NCBI RefSeq assembly: GCF_900199455.1
Contig: NZ_FZQR01000001.1
Coordinates: 310,001-374,000, forward strand
Reading direction: 5' to 3'
Source: Mesorhizobium carmichaelinearum
Lineage (GTDB): Bacteria; Pseudomonadota; Alphaproteobacteria; Rhizobiales; Rhizobiaceae
Length of the DNA: 64,000 nt
In this document: positions 56,568-64,000 of the stretch, piece after piece
Layout: each line of letters opens with the position of its first letter
Position numbering within the stretch: position 1 is the stretch's first letter
Notes under the pieces: generated by a model
Seen by the model: the letters and a program-made list of their open reading frames with translations, nothing else
Database searches by the model: none
What the model was told of the DNA's origin: nothing
Translations under genes and position numbers: made by a program

Positions 56568-58723
56568 GCTGGCCTAGCCTGCTCCATTTGCAGCGCCCAG
56601 AGCCCCGCATAAAGCCCCTTTGGCTTGTTCAGGAGCTCGGAATGCGTGCCGCTCTCGATGATCTCGCCCTTGGCCATGCCGATAATCCGGTTGCAGGGCC
56701 GCAAGGCCGCCAAGCGATGGGCGATGATGAGCACGGTCCTCCCTTGCGAGATCGCATGCATATTGTCCTGAATTATGCGCTCGCTCTCGTAATCGAGAGC
56801 CGACGTAGCCTCATCCAGGATCAAGATCCTCGGATTTGTCGAAAGGGCCCGGGCGATGGCAATGCGCTGCCTCTGCCCTCCAGAGAGATTGGCACCTCTC
56901 TCCTCGATCATTGTGTCATAGCCTTGCGGCAGCTGGGCGATAAATTCGTCCGCGCCTGCAAGACGCGCCGCCTGTATCACCTGGGCACGTGGCATGGCAG
57001 GATCGCTGAGTGCGATGTTCTCATGAATGGTGCGATTGAAGAGGACATTCTCTTGCAACACCACGCCGATCTGCCGACGCAGCCAGCCGGGATCGAGCTG
57101 AGCAATATCCACGCCGTCAAGCAGGATCTGTCCACCAACCGGGCTATAGAGACGCTGAACCATCTTGGACAGAGTGGATTTGCCGGAGCCCGAAAGGCCG
57201 ACCACGCCGATCACTTCACCGGCTGCAATGCCGAACGAGATGCTGCGCAGAACGTCCGGCGTATCCGGACGATAGCGCATTGTGACATTGCGGAACTCAA
57301 TGTAGCCACGGATGGGCGGCAGAGTCAGCAGGCTTTGTGGGCTCGGCTCGGGCGGGGCATTTAGAATATCCCCCATTCTTGCCACCGACACTTGAACCTG
57401 TTGAAAGTCCTGCCACAACTGCGAAAGCCGCAACACGGGCTGAACAACCTGGCCTGCGATCATATTGAAGGCAATGAGTTCGCCCACCGACATGTTGCCA
57501 GACATCACTTCTGTTGCGCCAAGAAACAGGATCAGCGCATTAACCGCCTTGCTCACATATTGTATAAGCCCTTGGCCTAGAGAACCCGTCACTGTCGCGT
57601 CAAACGACGTGCTGACATAAGAAGCCAAGCGCTCCTCCCATTGCGCCTGCATCATCGGTTCCACACTGGCCGACTTCAGCGTCTGGGCTCCCACGATAGA
57701 TTCGACCAGGAACTGCTGAGCCCTTGCACCCCTATTGAATTTCTCGTCAATCTGACGCCGCAGAAGAGGTCGCAGCAGCAGGGCAATGAGGAGGTAGACC
57801 GGGACGGAAGCGAGAATGACGAACGTCAAGGTGCTGGAATAGATAAAGAGTACGCCAACGAAGACGAGGGTGAACAAAAAATCCAGCACCGCCGTCAGCC
57901 CCTGCCCTGTCAGAAAGCTGCGGATCGTTTCCAGTTCGCGCATACGCGCTATCGTTTGGCCAGCGGGTCGTGTCTCGAAATAACCAACCGGCAGACGGAA
58001 CAGGTGGTGAAACAGCCGCCGACCGAGCTCGACGTCGATGCGGTTGGTCGTATGGTTGAGGGTATAACTTCGAAGAAACTGCAGAATAGATTCAAATAGC
58101 CCCAAAGTGAGAAGGCCCACCACCAGCATAGTCAAGGTGGAGACGCCCTTATGTACCAGCACCTTGTCGACGACGAGCTGGAAAAATAGCGGCGTGATCA
58201 GCGCGAAGACCTGGATGAAGAGTGAGGCGGTGAAGACCTGCGCCAGGGCTTTGCGATAACGCCACAGCGACGGCAAAAACCAGAAGAAGCCGAAACGGTC
58301 GGGATCAGCGCCAGCACCTCCCAGTCTGCGTGTCACCAGAAGCGCTTTACCTGCGGAAAGCTCAAATGCCTCCTCGAGTTCGGCCTCATGGGCTGAACGG
58401 CGCAACGGATCGACCAGCCGCACTTTTCCTTTTTCCGACGCAGCCGCCAATACCGCACTGCCTCCGTCCTTCAGGAACAGCACTGCGGGATACGGAATGG
58501 CCCCGAGACGCTCAGGCTTAGCCGGCTTCACAATACGGGCTTTCAAGCCCAGCAGCTTGGCGCCGCGGACCAAATCCTCAGGCTCAGAGGGAACCGACAG
58601 TGCCAATTGGTGGCGGAGTTGGGCCTGGTCGGCAGGAATGCGATAATAGCCTGCGATCAGGCAGAGATTGGCCAAGCCGACATCGAAAGCAGAACCAGGC
58701 TCCGGCGCGTCAGCGTGCTTCAC
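56564..58723 (-). CDS. Type I secretion ABC exporter with C39-like domain (HlyB-type)
   Basis: The 719-residue exporter has an N-terminal C39-like domain (residues ~10-135) in which the catalytic Cys position holds Val (FDVGLANLCLIAGYYRI), so it binds but should not cleave substrate. A transmembrane domain (about 155-430) follows. The nucleotide-binding domain has Walker A GLSGSGKST, signature [15 protein letters not shown] and Walker B LILDEATSALDYES. It follows the giant repeat protein on the minus strand and overlaps the hlyD start by four bases. It is only distantly like the exporter at 12310-14685. Confidence 0.92.
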   Translation of the reverse strand: MKHADAPEPGSAFDVGLANLCLIAGYYRIPADQAQLRHQLALSVPSEPEDLVRGAKLLGLKARIVKPAKPERLGAIPYPAVLFLKDGGSAVLAAASEKGKVRLVDPLRRSAHEAELEEAFELSAGKALLVTRRLGGAGADPDRFGFFWFLPSLWRYRKALAQVFTASLFIQVFALITPLFFQLVVDKVLVHKGVSTLTMLVVGLLTLGLFESILQFLRSYTLNHTTNRIDVELGRRLFHHLFRLPVGYFETRPAGQTIARMRELETIRSFLTGQGLTAVLDFLFTLVFVGVLFIYSSTLTFVILASVPVYLLIALLLRPLLRRQIDEKFNRGARAQQFLVESIVGAQTLKSASVEPMMQAQWEERLASYVSTSFDATVTGSLGQGLIQYVSKAVNALILFLGATEVMSGNMSVGELIAFNMIAGQVVQPVLRLSQLWQDFQQVQVSVARMGDILNAPPEPSPQSLLTLPPIRGYIEFRNVTMRYRPDTPDVLRSISFGIAAGEVIGVVGLSGSGKSTLSKMVQRLYSPVGGQILLDGVDIAQLDPGWLRRQIGVVLQENVLFNRTIHENIALSDPAMPRAQVIQAARLAGADEFIAQLPQGYDTMIEERGANLSGGQRQRIAIARALSTNPRILILDEATSALDYESERIIQDNMHAISQGRTVLIIAHRLAALRPCNRIIGMAKGEIIESGTHSELLNKPKGLYAGLWALQMEQARPA

Positions 58724-58877
58724 GGGAGCAAACCCGCCTTGAGCAGATCAAACTGAAATAAGCAATGGCCCGCGCCGGGTGTGTTCTCCCACGCGCGAAA
58801 CCCTGCAAGGGAGGAACGGCTCTGTTGCCTCACCAAACCAACTCTCATAGACGCCCCAATCCCATCCGTTCCGTGAT

Positions 58878-61800
58878 CTATGCGAAACGAAGCTCGCTCG
58901 ATGTCAGGTTTGTTTTGGTGACCCCTGTCAAAGTGATCTTGTCGTTGGCATCGAGCGTGATCACGGTGTTGGCACCCGATTGAGTCATGGCGGCCTGCAA
59001 TGCGGTCCAGTTGGCAAAGTCGAGATGAGAGAGCTGGATGATGTCGCTGGAGGCAAAGCCGCTCAGCGCGTCGGCGCCGGTCACGGTGCCATATTGAACA
59101 GTTTCGGATGTGCCTGACAGCGTCAGATTGTCGTTGGAGCCCACATTCGAGTTGCCGGTGACTTTGTCCGTCGAGTTGTTCGCCATGCCCACGGTTTCGG
59201 AACTCGCGGTGATCGTATCATTGTTGGCGAGATTGAGGGTGAGCCCTGTCGTCGAGACGGTGTCGGTGGAACTGGCTCCGAAATTTATGACTGAGCCGGC
59301 GCCGCCAGTGATGGTGTTGCTGTTGCCGGTAATCGTTGCGGATGATCCGGCGGCGACGCTGATGGTGTCGGAAGACGCAGTCAGGCTGTCGCCACCCACC
59401 AGCTTCACGGTGAGGCCGGTGGTGGACACCGTATCCGTCGAATTGGCGCCAAGATTGATCACCGTGCCGCTGCCACCCGTGATCGTGTCGCTGTTGCCGG
59501 TAATGGTAACAGTGGCGCTTGCTGCAACGTTGACCGTGTCGCTTGACGCCGTCAGGCTGTCGCCGCCCACCAGCTTCACGGTCAGCCCTGTCGTTGTGAC
59601 CGTATCGGTCGAATTTGTCCCGAGATTAATGACCGCGCCGCTGCCGCCGGTGATCGTATCGCCACTACCCGTCACCGTGACGGACGCTCCGGCAGCAACG
59701 GAAATTGCATCATTTGAAGCCGTCAGCTTGGCTCCATTCGCAAGGGTGATGGTGTTGCCGGCCCCCGTCACCGTCGCTGTGGCGGAGGCAGCAACACCGA
59801 CCGTTTCTGAGCTCGCCGTGATCACATCGCCATTGGTCAAATTGAGCGTGAGGCCTGTTGTCGACAAAGTGTCGGTCGAACTAGCCCCGAAGTTGATGAC
59901 CGAACCGCTGCTGACATTGATCGTGTCGCCGCTGCCGGTGAGCGTCACCGTGGCACCGGCCACAATGGAAATCGTATTGCTCGAGGCCGTCAACGTGTCG
60001 CCATTGGCGAGGGAGATCTGGTTGCCCGAACCGGTCAGCACATCCGCAGCGCTGGCCGCGAGCGTGATGGAAGCATTCGAAGCGCTGGTGGTGGAGTAAG
60101 TCGAGGTGTTTGGATAGTCCCCAAAGCCCGATGGTCCAGCACCAACATAGATGACGTCATTCGTGGAACCCGCATTCAGCGTCAATTGCGAAGGCCCAGC
60201 TTGGGTAATCTGGTCATAATTGCCAGTCACCGTGGCGATGCCGTTATAATCGATCAGAACATCGGCATTAGAAGCCGTCACCGTTGCCGTGAAACCCACG
60301 ACTTCAACCGCATCATTGGAGCCGTTCATCGTCACGCTGCCGCCCTCTCCCTGGACTTGGACGAGATCATCGCTACCATTGATCGTCATCGCCACCGCGT
60401 TACCAGACGTCGCGTTCATGTCGACGATGAAATCATGCGAATAGGAATAGGTCCCGGCGGTTCCGACCTGGATCGAGCTTGAGCCAGGACTGATCCAGTT
60501 GGGTGAGGTCGCACTGGTACCCGCACCGGCAAAGAGCAGGCTGACATTGGGGTCCGTAGCGGTGCGACTTGTGTTGAAATCGTAGTCCGCCGCATATTGG
60601 GCCACCTGCACGGCGGCTTGTGCCCAATCGTCAGAAATGCCTTGCACGCCTTGGGAGTTTTCTTGCGCGATATAATACCCCGTATTGGCCATTTCTTCTG
60701 CCGTTGGCAATCGACCGAAAGCATTCTCATAGAATGGAATAGGGCTGTTCATATATCCGGCTATGCCTTGATAGGTTTGCCACAAAGCGAAGTTCGCGTG
60801 ATATTCTGGTGAGTCAAGGTAGATTTTATAGGCCAGTTGTTCTTCGTTGAAGACGCCGTTGGTGATGTATTCTGATAGGTATTGGGTTTGGGAATCGTCC
60901 ATCGCATGACCCATCATCACGCGGTACAATTCATTCGCCTGGGCGATATATTGGTTTTCAAGTCCTACCGAGATGGTGATGGTTTTCTGGGCATCGCCCA
61001 AGCCATCATTGATCGTCCAGGTGTCCATGCCGTTGGCGTCAACGCTATGGGTTGACCAACCAGTTGCAAATCCGTTGGTGGCAGCAACGCTGCCCGACGT
61101 AACACTCCGCGACCATTGATAGCTGCCATAGGCATTGGCAAAGTCGACCGTCGTATCGGCAATGCCGGTCGAGGTGACCAAAGTCGTGATTAGGCCATTG
61201 GCGCTACGGGTGTAGGTATTGCTGCCGGTGACGGCCCCACTCGGCCCCGTCGTATTGCTGTAGTACTTGTCAACCGTGGTGGAGGAACCATCCGGATTGA
61301 CGGTTGCGGTGTCGACCTGTTCGACGACGCCATTTCCATCATTATCCACTTGCTTGACGGTCACCAGGCCATTGGCGCTGACCGTCGTGACGATCTTCTG
61401 GCGCAGATTGCTGAAGCTGTTACCAAAGGCGCTTTGAGTCGTGGTGGTCTGGCTCCCATCGGCATTGAGCACGGTGGCGACCGAACCGATAATGTCAGTG
61501 GCCAGCATGGAGCCCGGCAGGGTGGACCCGGTTTTGAGGTCCGAGGCTGCCGTGGTCAGTGTCGATTTGGATTCAAGCCCGGTCGTGTCGAAGGCAAAGC
61601 CTGCATTCAAGCCCGAGGCCAACACCTCCTGTGCACTCTGGCCGACCGTCAGGCCACGCGCGTCCTGGTCGGTGACGGCGAGCAGTTGCCCGGCATCGGT
61701 CGTGGTCGACCAGTTGATGGTCTGTCCGTAAGCGGGCGCCCCGAACGCACCAGTACCGCTCCTGGTCTCGGTTGTCGTGCCATCGGCATTGCGGACATAA

Positions 61801-64000
61801 ACATCCGTCGCGAGATTGTAGGAAGTGGCAAAGCTCGGCGTATAGGTGGCCGGAGGAGAATCTCCTGCCCCCTGATCGGCAGCATCGGCGGTGATGGTCT
61901 GGCCGGATGCGTCATACGCATTCTTGGTCGTCGTCGTGGTGGTGCGCCCGTCCCAGCTCACATTGGTGATGGTCTGCGCCAGGATGGTGCTCAACGCGCT
62001 CTGGTCGTAATAGGTCTCGGTCTCGGTGGTAGAGCCGTCGAGATTGATGGTCTTCTGGTCTGTATAGAGGGCGCTGGCCGCGGCCTGCTGCTGCAACGAT
62101 GTGGTGGTAGAAAGACCATTGCCGGAGACCGTGATGGTCTCGGTGTCAGCAGCCGTGCCGTTTACCGTATCGGCGTTGGTCGTGGTTTCAGTACCGGTGG
62201 CCGCAATCACCGTGCTGCTGGTCTCCGATTCGGCGGTGCTTGCTGCCATGGCCGAGTTCAACCGACCGCTGAGTGTCAGGGACGCGCTGGACGTGAGACC
62301 ATTGCCGCTCACAGTCGTGGTGCGGGATGTGGCGAGGGTCGTGCCCGAAACCACCACATCACTGTCGCTGAAGACGGTGGCGGCGCTGCCATCGGTGTTG
62401 AGGGTCTTGGTGGTGCTTTGCGTATCAGTGACCACACCTGACCCATTCTTATAGGTTATGGTGCTGGCCAGGCCATTGGCGCTGGTCGCCGTCACGATCG
62501 TGCTGAGGAGCACGGCATTGGTACCCCAACTGGTCAAGGTCTCGGTGAGCGAGCCATCGGCATTGGTCTGGTCGACATCGGACTGGTCCAGATGAGTGAG
62601 CGTTCCCGTCTCATCGAGGTAGTGGTTGGTGGTCACCGTCAGCCGGTCGGCGCTGGTGGTGGTGACGGACTGGGTCTCGGTTGATCCGTTCTGGGCCTTG
62701 GTGGTAACGGTTTCCGTCTTGCTCCCATCGGGATTAACGACTGTCACGTCGGTGACGACCTTGTTGAACACGGCAGCACCGCCGCTCACCGCGCCATTCT
62801 GGTCGTAGGACGTCGTGGTTGAAAGACCATTGCCGGACACGGTCGTGACCTTCTCCGAAACCAGGCCAGTAGTGTTATTCAGTGAAGCTGTATCCGTGGC
62901 GCTGCCATCGGTATTGACGGTCCTGGCGTCGGTCTTCCAGAAGTCCCATGTCCCATCCCCGTTCACATCGGTATAGAGCGTCGTGGTCAGGCCGTTGCCG
63001 CTCACCGCTTGCTTGGTCTGCCTCAGCAGGGCGCCACCCTGCGAGGCGTAAATCTGCACGGTTTCGTCCACCTCGCCGGTAGCCAGCGGGGTCACCGTGT
63101 CAGTGGAATACAGTGGCACCGAACCGTTGGACTGCAAGGTCGTCGTGGTCTGCCGGCCGACGCCGGACACCAGCACATTGGCAGTGGTGGTGCTGACATC
63201 GCGAACTGTGCCCAAACTCGTTCCGGTGTAGTCCGTGACAGTCTCCGTGGTGCTGCCATTGGCATTGTACTGCAGAGTGTCGGTCGTGGTCTGGTCTGTG
63301 GTCCCATCGCCATTGAAGTCATGGCTGACAGTCTTGCTCAGACCATTCGCGGAGACCGTGGTCTTGGTTTGGTCGAGCAGTGACGATCCTGACCCATTGT
63401 ACTTGCCGATGGTGGTGGTCAGGCTGCCATCTGTCGAATAGGTTTCTGACGTCTTGGCATCAAGATCGTTGATGCCATCGCCATTGACATCCTGGGTGGC
63501 GTTATTCGACGTTCCAGTGCCACTCACATATGTATCGGCACGATCGAGCAGCGTGGCATTGGGTGCCGAAGCCGTTTGCTCGGTCCCGATCGAGCCGTCC
63601 GTGTTGTAGGTCGCGCTCACAGTTGTCGTGCTGTCCCAGGCATTGCCATGGCCGGTCGCGTCGATATTGGTGGTAGTTGTGAGCCCATTGGCGGAGGTCA
63701 CCGTCTCGGCCCGGTTGACCAGGCTGCCATTGATGGCAAAGCGACTGGTGAGGTCGGTCACCGTCCCGCTGGAAGCCGTGGTGATGGACTCGGTCTTATC
63801 GACATAGGCCGTATTGGTTCCGCTCACCGTATGCACGCCATAGTCGGTGATCGTTTGCGTGCGCCGGTCGGCCGAGGTCACCGTCACCGCCTGATGCAGC
63901 AGGCTGCCATTGGCGCTGGTCGTGGTCGCGGTCTCCGTGACCGAGCCATCGGCATTGTTGACCTTCTGGTCCTTGAGCGTGGTATCGACCACCCCATCAC
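58878..64000 (-). CDS. Giant repeat-rich T1SS adhesin, 5' end outside window
   Basis: More than 1700 residues are visible; the frame runs off the window edge, and GTG 63992 lies inside a repeat, so it is not the start. The N-terminal two-thirds repeats a Thr/Ser-rich unit of about 55-60 residues with SANGLTTTT and NADGS-TET cores. It also carries several DxNxDGxxD calcium-type loops (DVNGDGTWD, DFNGDGTTD, DVNGDGIND). Around 60600-60960 lies a helical DUF4214-like segment (LYRVMMGHAMDDSQTQYLSE). A second array of ~57-residue units with TASSDTV and NLGANSTDTVSTTGL follows. The last ~75 residues (SSDIIQLSHLDFANW ... LTSSELRFA) resemble the C-terminal signal region of RTX-type T1SS substrates. 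Confidence 0.85.
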   Translation of the reverse strand, partial: DGVVDTTLKDQKVNNADGSVTETATTTSANGSLLHQAVTVTSADRRTQTITDYGVHTVSGTNTAYVDKTESITTASSGTVTDLTSRFAINGSLVNRAETVTSANGLTTTTNIDATGHGNAWDSTTTVSATYNTDGSIGTEQTASAPNATLLDRADTYVSGTGTSNNATQDVNGDGINDLDAKTSETYSTDGSLTTTIGKYNGSGSSLLDQTKTTVSANGLSKTVSHDFNGDGTTDQTTTDTLQYNANGSTTETVTDYTGTSLGTVRDVSTTTANVLVSGVGRQTTTTLQSNGSVPLYSTDTVTPLATGEVDETVQIYASQGGALLRQTKQAVSGNGLTTTLYTDVNGDGTWDFWKTDARTVNTDGSATDTASLNNTTGLVSEKVTTVSGNGLSTTTSYDQNGAVSGGAAVFNKVVTDVTVVNPDGSKTETVTTKAQNGSTETQSVTTTSADRLTVTTNHYLDETGTLTHLDQSDVDQTNADGSLTETLTSWGTNAVLLSTIVTATSANGLASTITYKNGSGVVTDTQSTTKTLNTDGSAATVFSDSDVVVSGTTLATSRTTTVSGNGLTSSASLTLSGRLNSAMAASTAESETSSTVIAATGTETTTNADTVNGTAADTETITVSGNGLSTTTSLQQQAAASALYTDQKTINLDGSTTETETYYDQSALSTILAQTITNVSWDGRTTTTTTKNAYDASGQTITADAADQGAGDSPPATYTPSFATSYNLATDVYVRNADGTTTETRSGTGAFGAPAYGQTINWSTTTDAGQLLAVTDQDARGLTVGQSAQEVLASGLNAGFAFDTTGLESKSTLTTAASDLKTGSTLPGSMLATDIIGSVATVLNADGSQTTTTQSAFGNSFSNLRQKIVTTVSANGLVTVKQVDNDGNGVVEQVDTATVNPDGSSTTVDKYYSNTTGPSGAVTGSNTYTRSANGLITTLVTSTGIADTTVDFANAYGSYQWSRSVTSGSVAATNGFATGWSTHSVDANGMDTWTINDGLGDAQKTITISVGLENQYIAQANELYRVMMGHAMDDSQTQYLSEYITNGVFNEEQLAYKIYLDSPEYHANFALWQTYQGIAGYMNSPIPFYENAFGRLPTAEEMANTGYYIAQENSQGVQGISDDWAQAAVQVAQYAADYDFNTSRTATDPNVSLLFAGAGTSATSPNWISPGSSSIQVGTAGTYSYSHDFIVDMNATSGNAVAMTINGSDDLVQVQGEGGSVTMNGSNDAVEVVGFTATVTASNADVLIDYNGIATVTGNYDQITQAGPSQLTLNAGSTNDVIYVGAGPSGFGDYPNTSTYSTTSASNASITLAASAADVLTGSGNQISLANGDTLTASSNTISIVAGATVTLTGSGDTINVSSGSVINFGASSTDTLSTTGLTLNLTNGDVITASSETVGVAASATATVTGAGNTITLANGAKLTASNDAISVAAGASVTVTGSGDTITGGSGAVINLGTNSTDTVTTTGLTVKLVGGDSLTASSDTVNVAASATVTITGNSDTITGGSGTVINLGANSTDTVSTTGLTVKLVGGDSLTASSDTISVAAGSSATITGNSNTITGGAGSVINFGASSTDTVSTTGLTLNLANNDTITASSETVGMANNSTDKVTGNSNVGSNDNLTLSGTSETVQYGTVTGADALSGFASSDIIQLSHLDFANWTALQAAMTQSGANTVITLDANDKITLTGVTKTNLTSSELRFA
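59230..60060 (-). repeat. ~171-bp tandem repeats in the adhesin gene
   Basis: Units of 57 codons recur through this stretch; for example AGCTTCACGG starts at 59401 and again at 59572, exactly 171 bases apart, with strong identity between them. Each unit encodes a strand-rich TGL-V-L-GGD / TASSDTV / GNSDTITGGSG / NLG-NSTDT pattern, suggesting a stacked beta structure. Confidence 0.75.

Noticed and set aside
60186..62441. Plus-strand frames at 59110-60099, 60186-60482 and 61350-62441
   Set aside because: They are antisense readings of the repetitive adhesin gene.

Overview
The window looks like chromosome or large-replicon DNA of a high-GC alphaproteobacterium of the rhizobial order (Hyphomicrobiales, Mesorhizobium/Rhizobium-like). 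The basis is GC-rich codon use, dense catabolic operons each with its own ABC importer, and a RIME-like double-palindrome intergenic repeat at 17960-18063. No rRNA, tRNA, CRISPR array, transposase or phage gene was seen.

Layout. (1) 1-16133, plus strand: two paralogous giant collagen-like proteins, built of Gly-Ala-Thr / Gly-Asp-Thr / Gly-Ser-Thr triplets and ending in the same ~100-residue C-terminal module. They are followed by a type I secretion (T1SS) ABC exporter and an HlyD-type adaptor. The second giant carries a DUF4347 N-terminus and a beta-rich middle. (2) 16163-17896: a Sel1-repeat protein, then the RIME-like repeat. (3) 18060-23332: a divergent LysR regulator and a pxpA / biotin carrier / biotin carboxylase / pxpB / pxpC operon. 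It reads as a split, biotin-dependent lactam or amide carboxylase plus hydrolase. (4) 23583-28304: a complete branched-chain-amino-acid-type ABC importer, closed by a strong two-way terminator.

(5) 28397-39958, minus strand: AraC regulator, HyuA/HyuB (ATP-dependent hydantoinase/oxoprolinase family), a three-subunit molybdenum hydroxylase (FAD, 2Fe-2S and Mo subunits), a second PxpA, a class III aminotransferase and a small NTF2-like protein. Together with region 4 this suggests import, hydroxylation, ring opening and transamination of an N-heterocycle or lactam. (6) 40179-53121, minus strand: a tightly packed 13-gene operon. It holds a polyamine-type ABC importer (two ATPases, two permeases, two binding proteins), two short-chain dehydrogenases, a polysaccharide-deacetylase-family amidohydrolase, an amidase, a cyclase-family hydrolase, a COG0523 GTPase and a small CxxC protein. 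A divergent GntR regulator with two winged-helix domains sits at 53742-54761.

(7) 55037-64000, minus strand: a second T1SS locus with a giant repeat-rich protein running off the window, a C39-like-domain ABC exporter, and an HlyD adaptor broken by one extra base.

The best candidates for under-described biology are the collagen-like T1SS substrates, the biotin-linked PxpABC system, the 13-gene amide operon with its unknown small protein and leaderless binding protein, and a set of three 23-bp-spaced direct repeats in front of the collagen gene.
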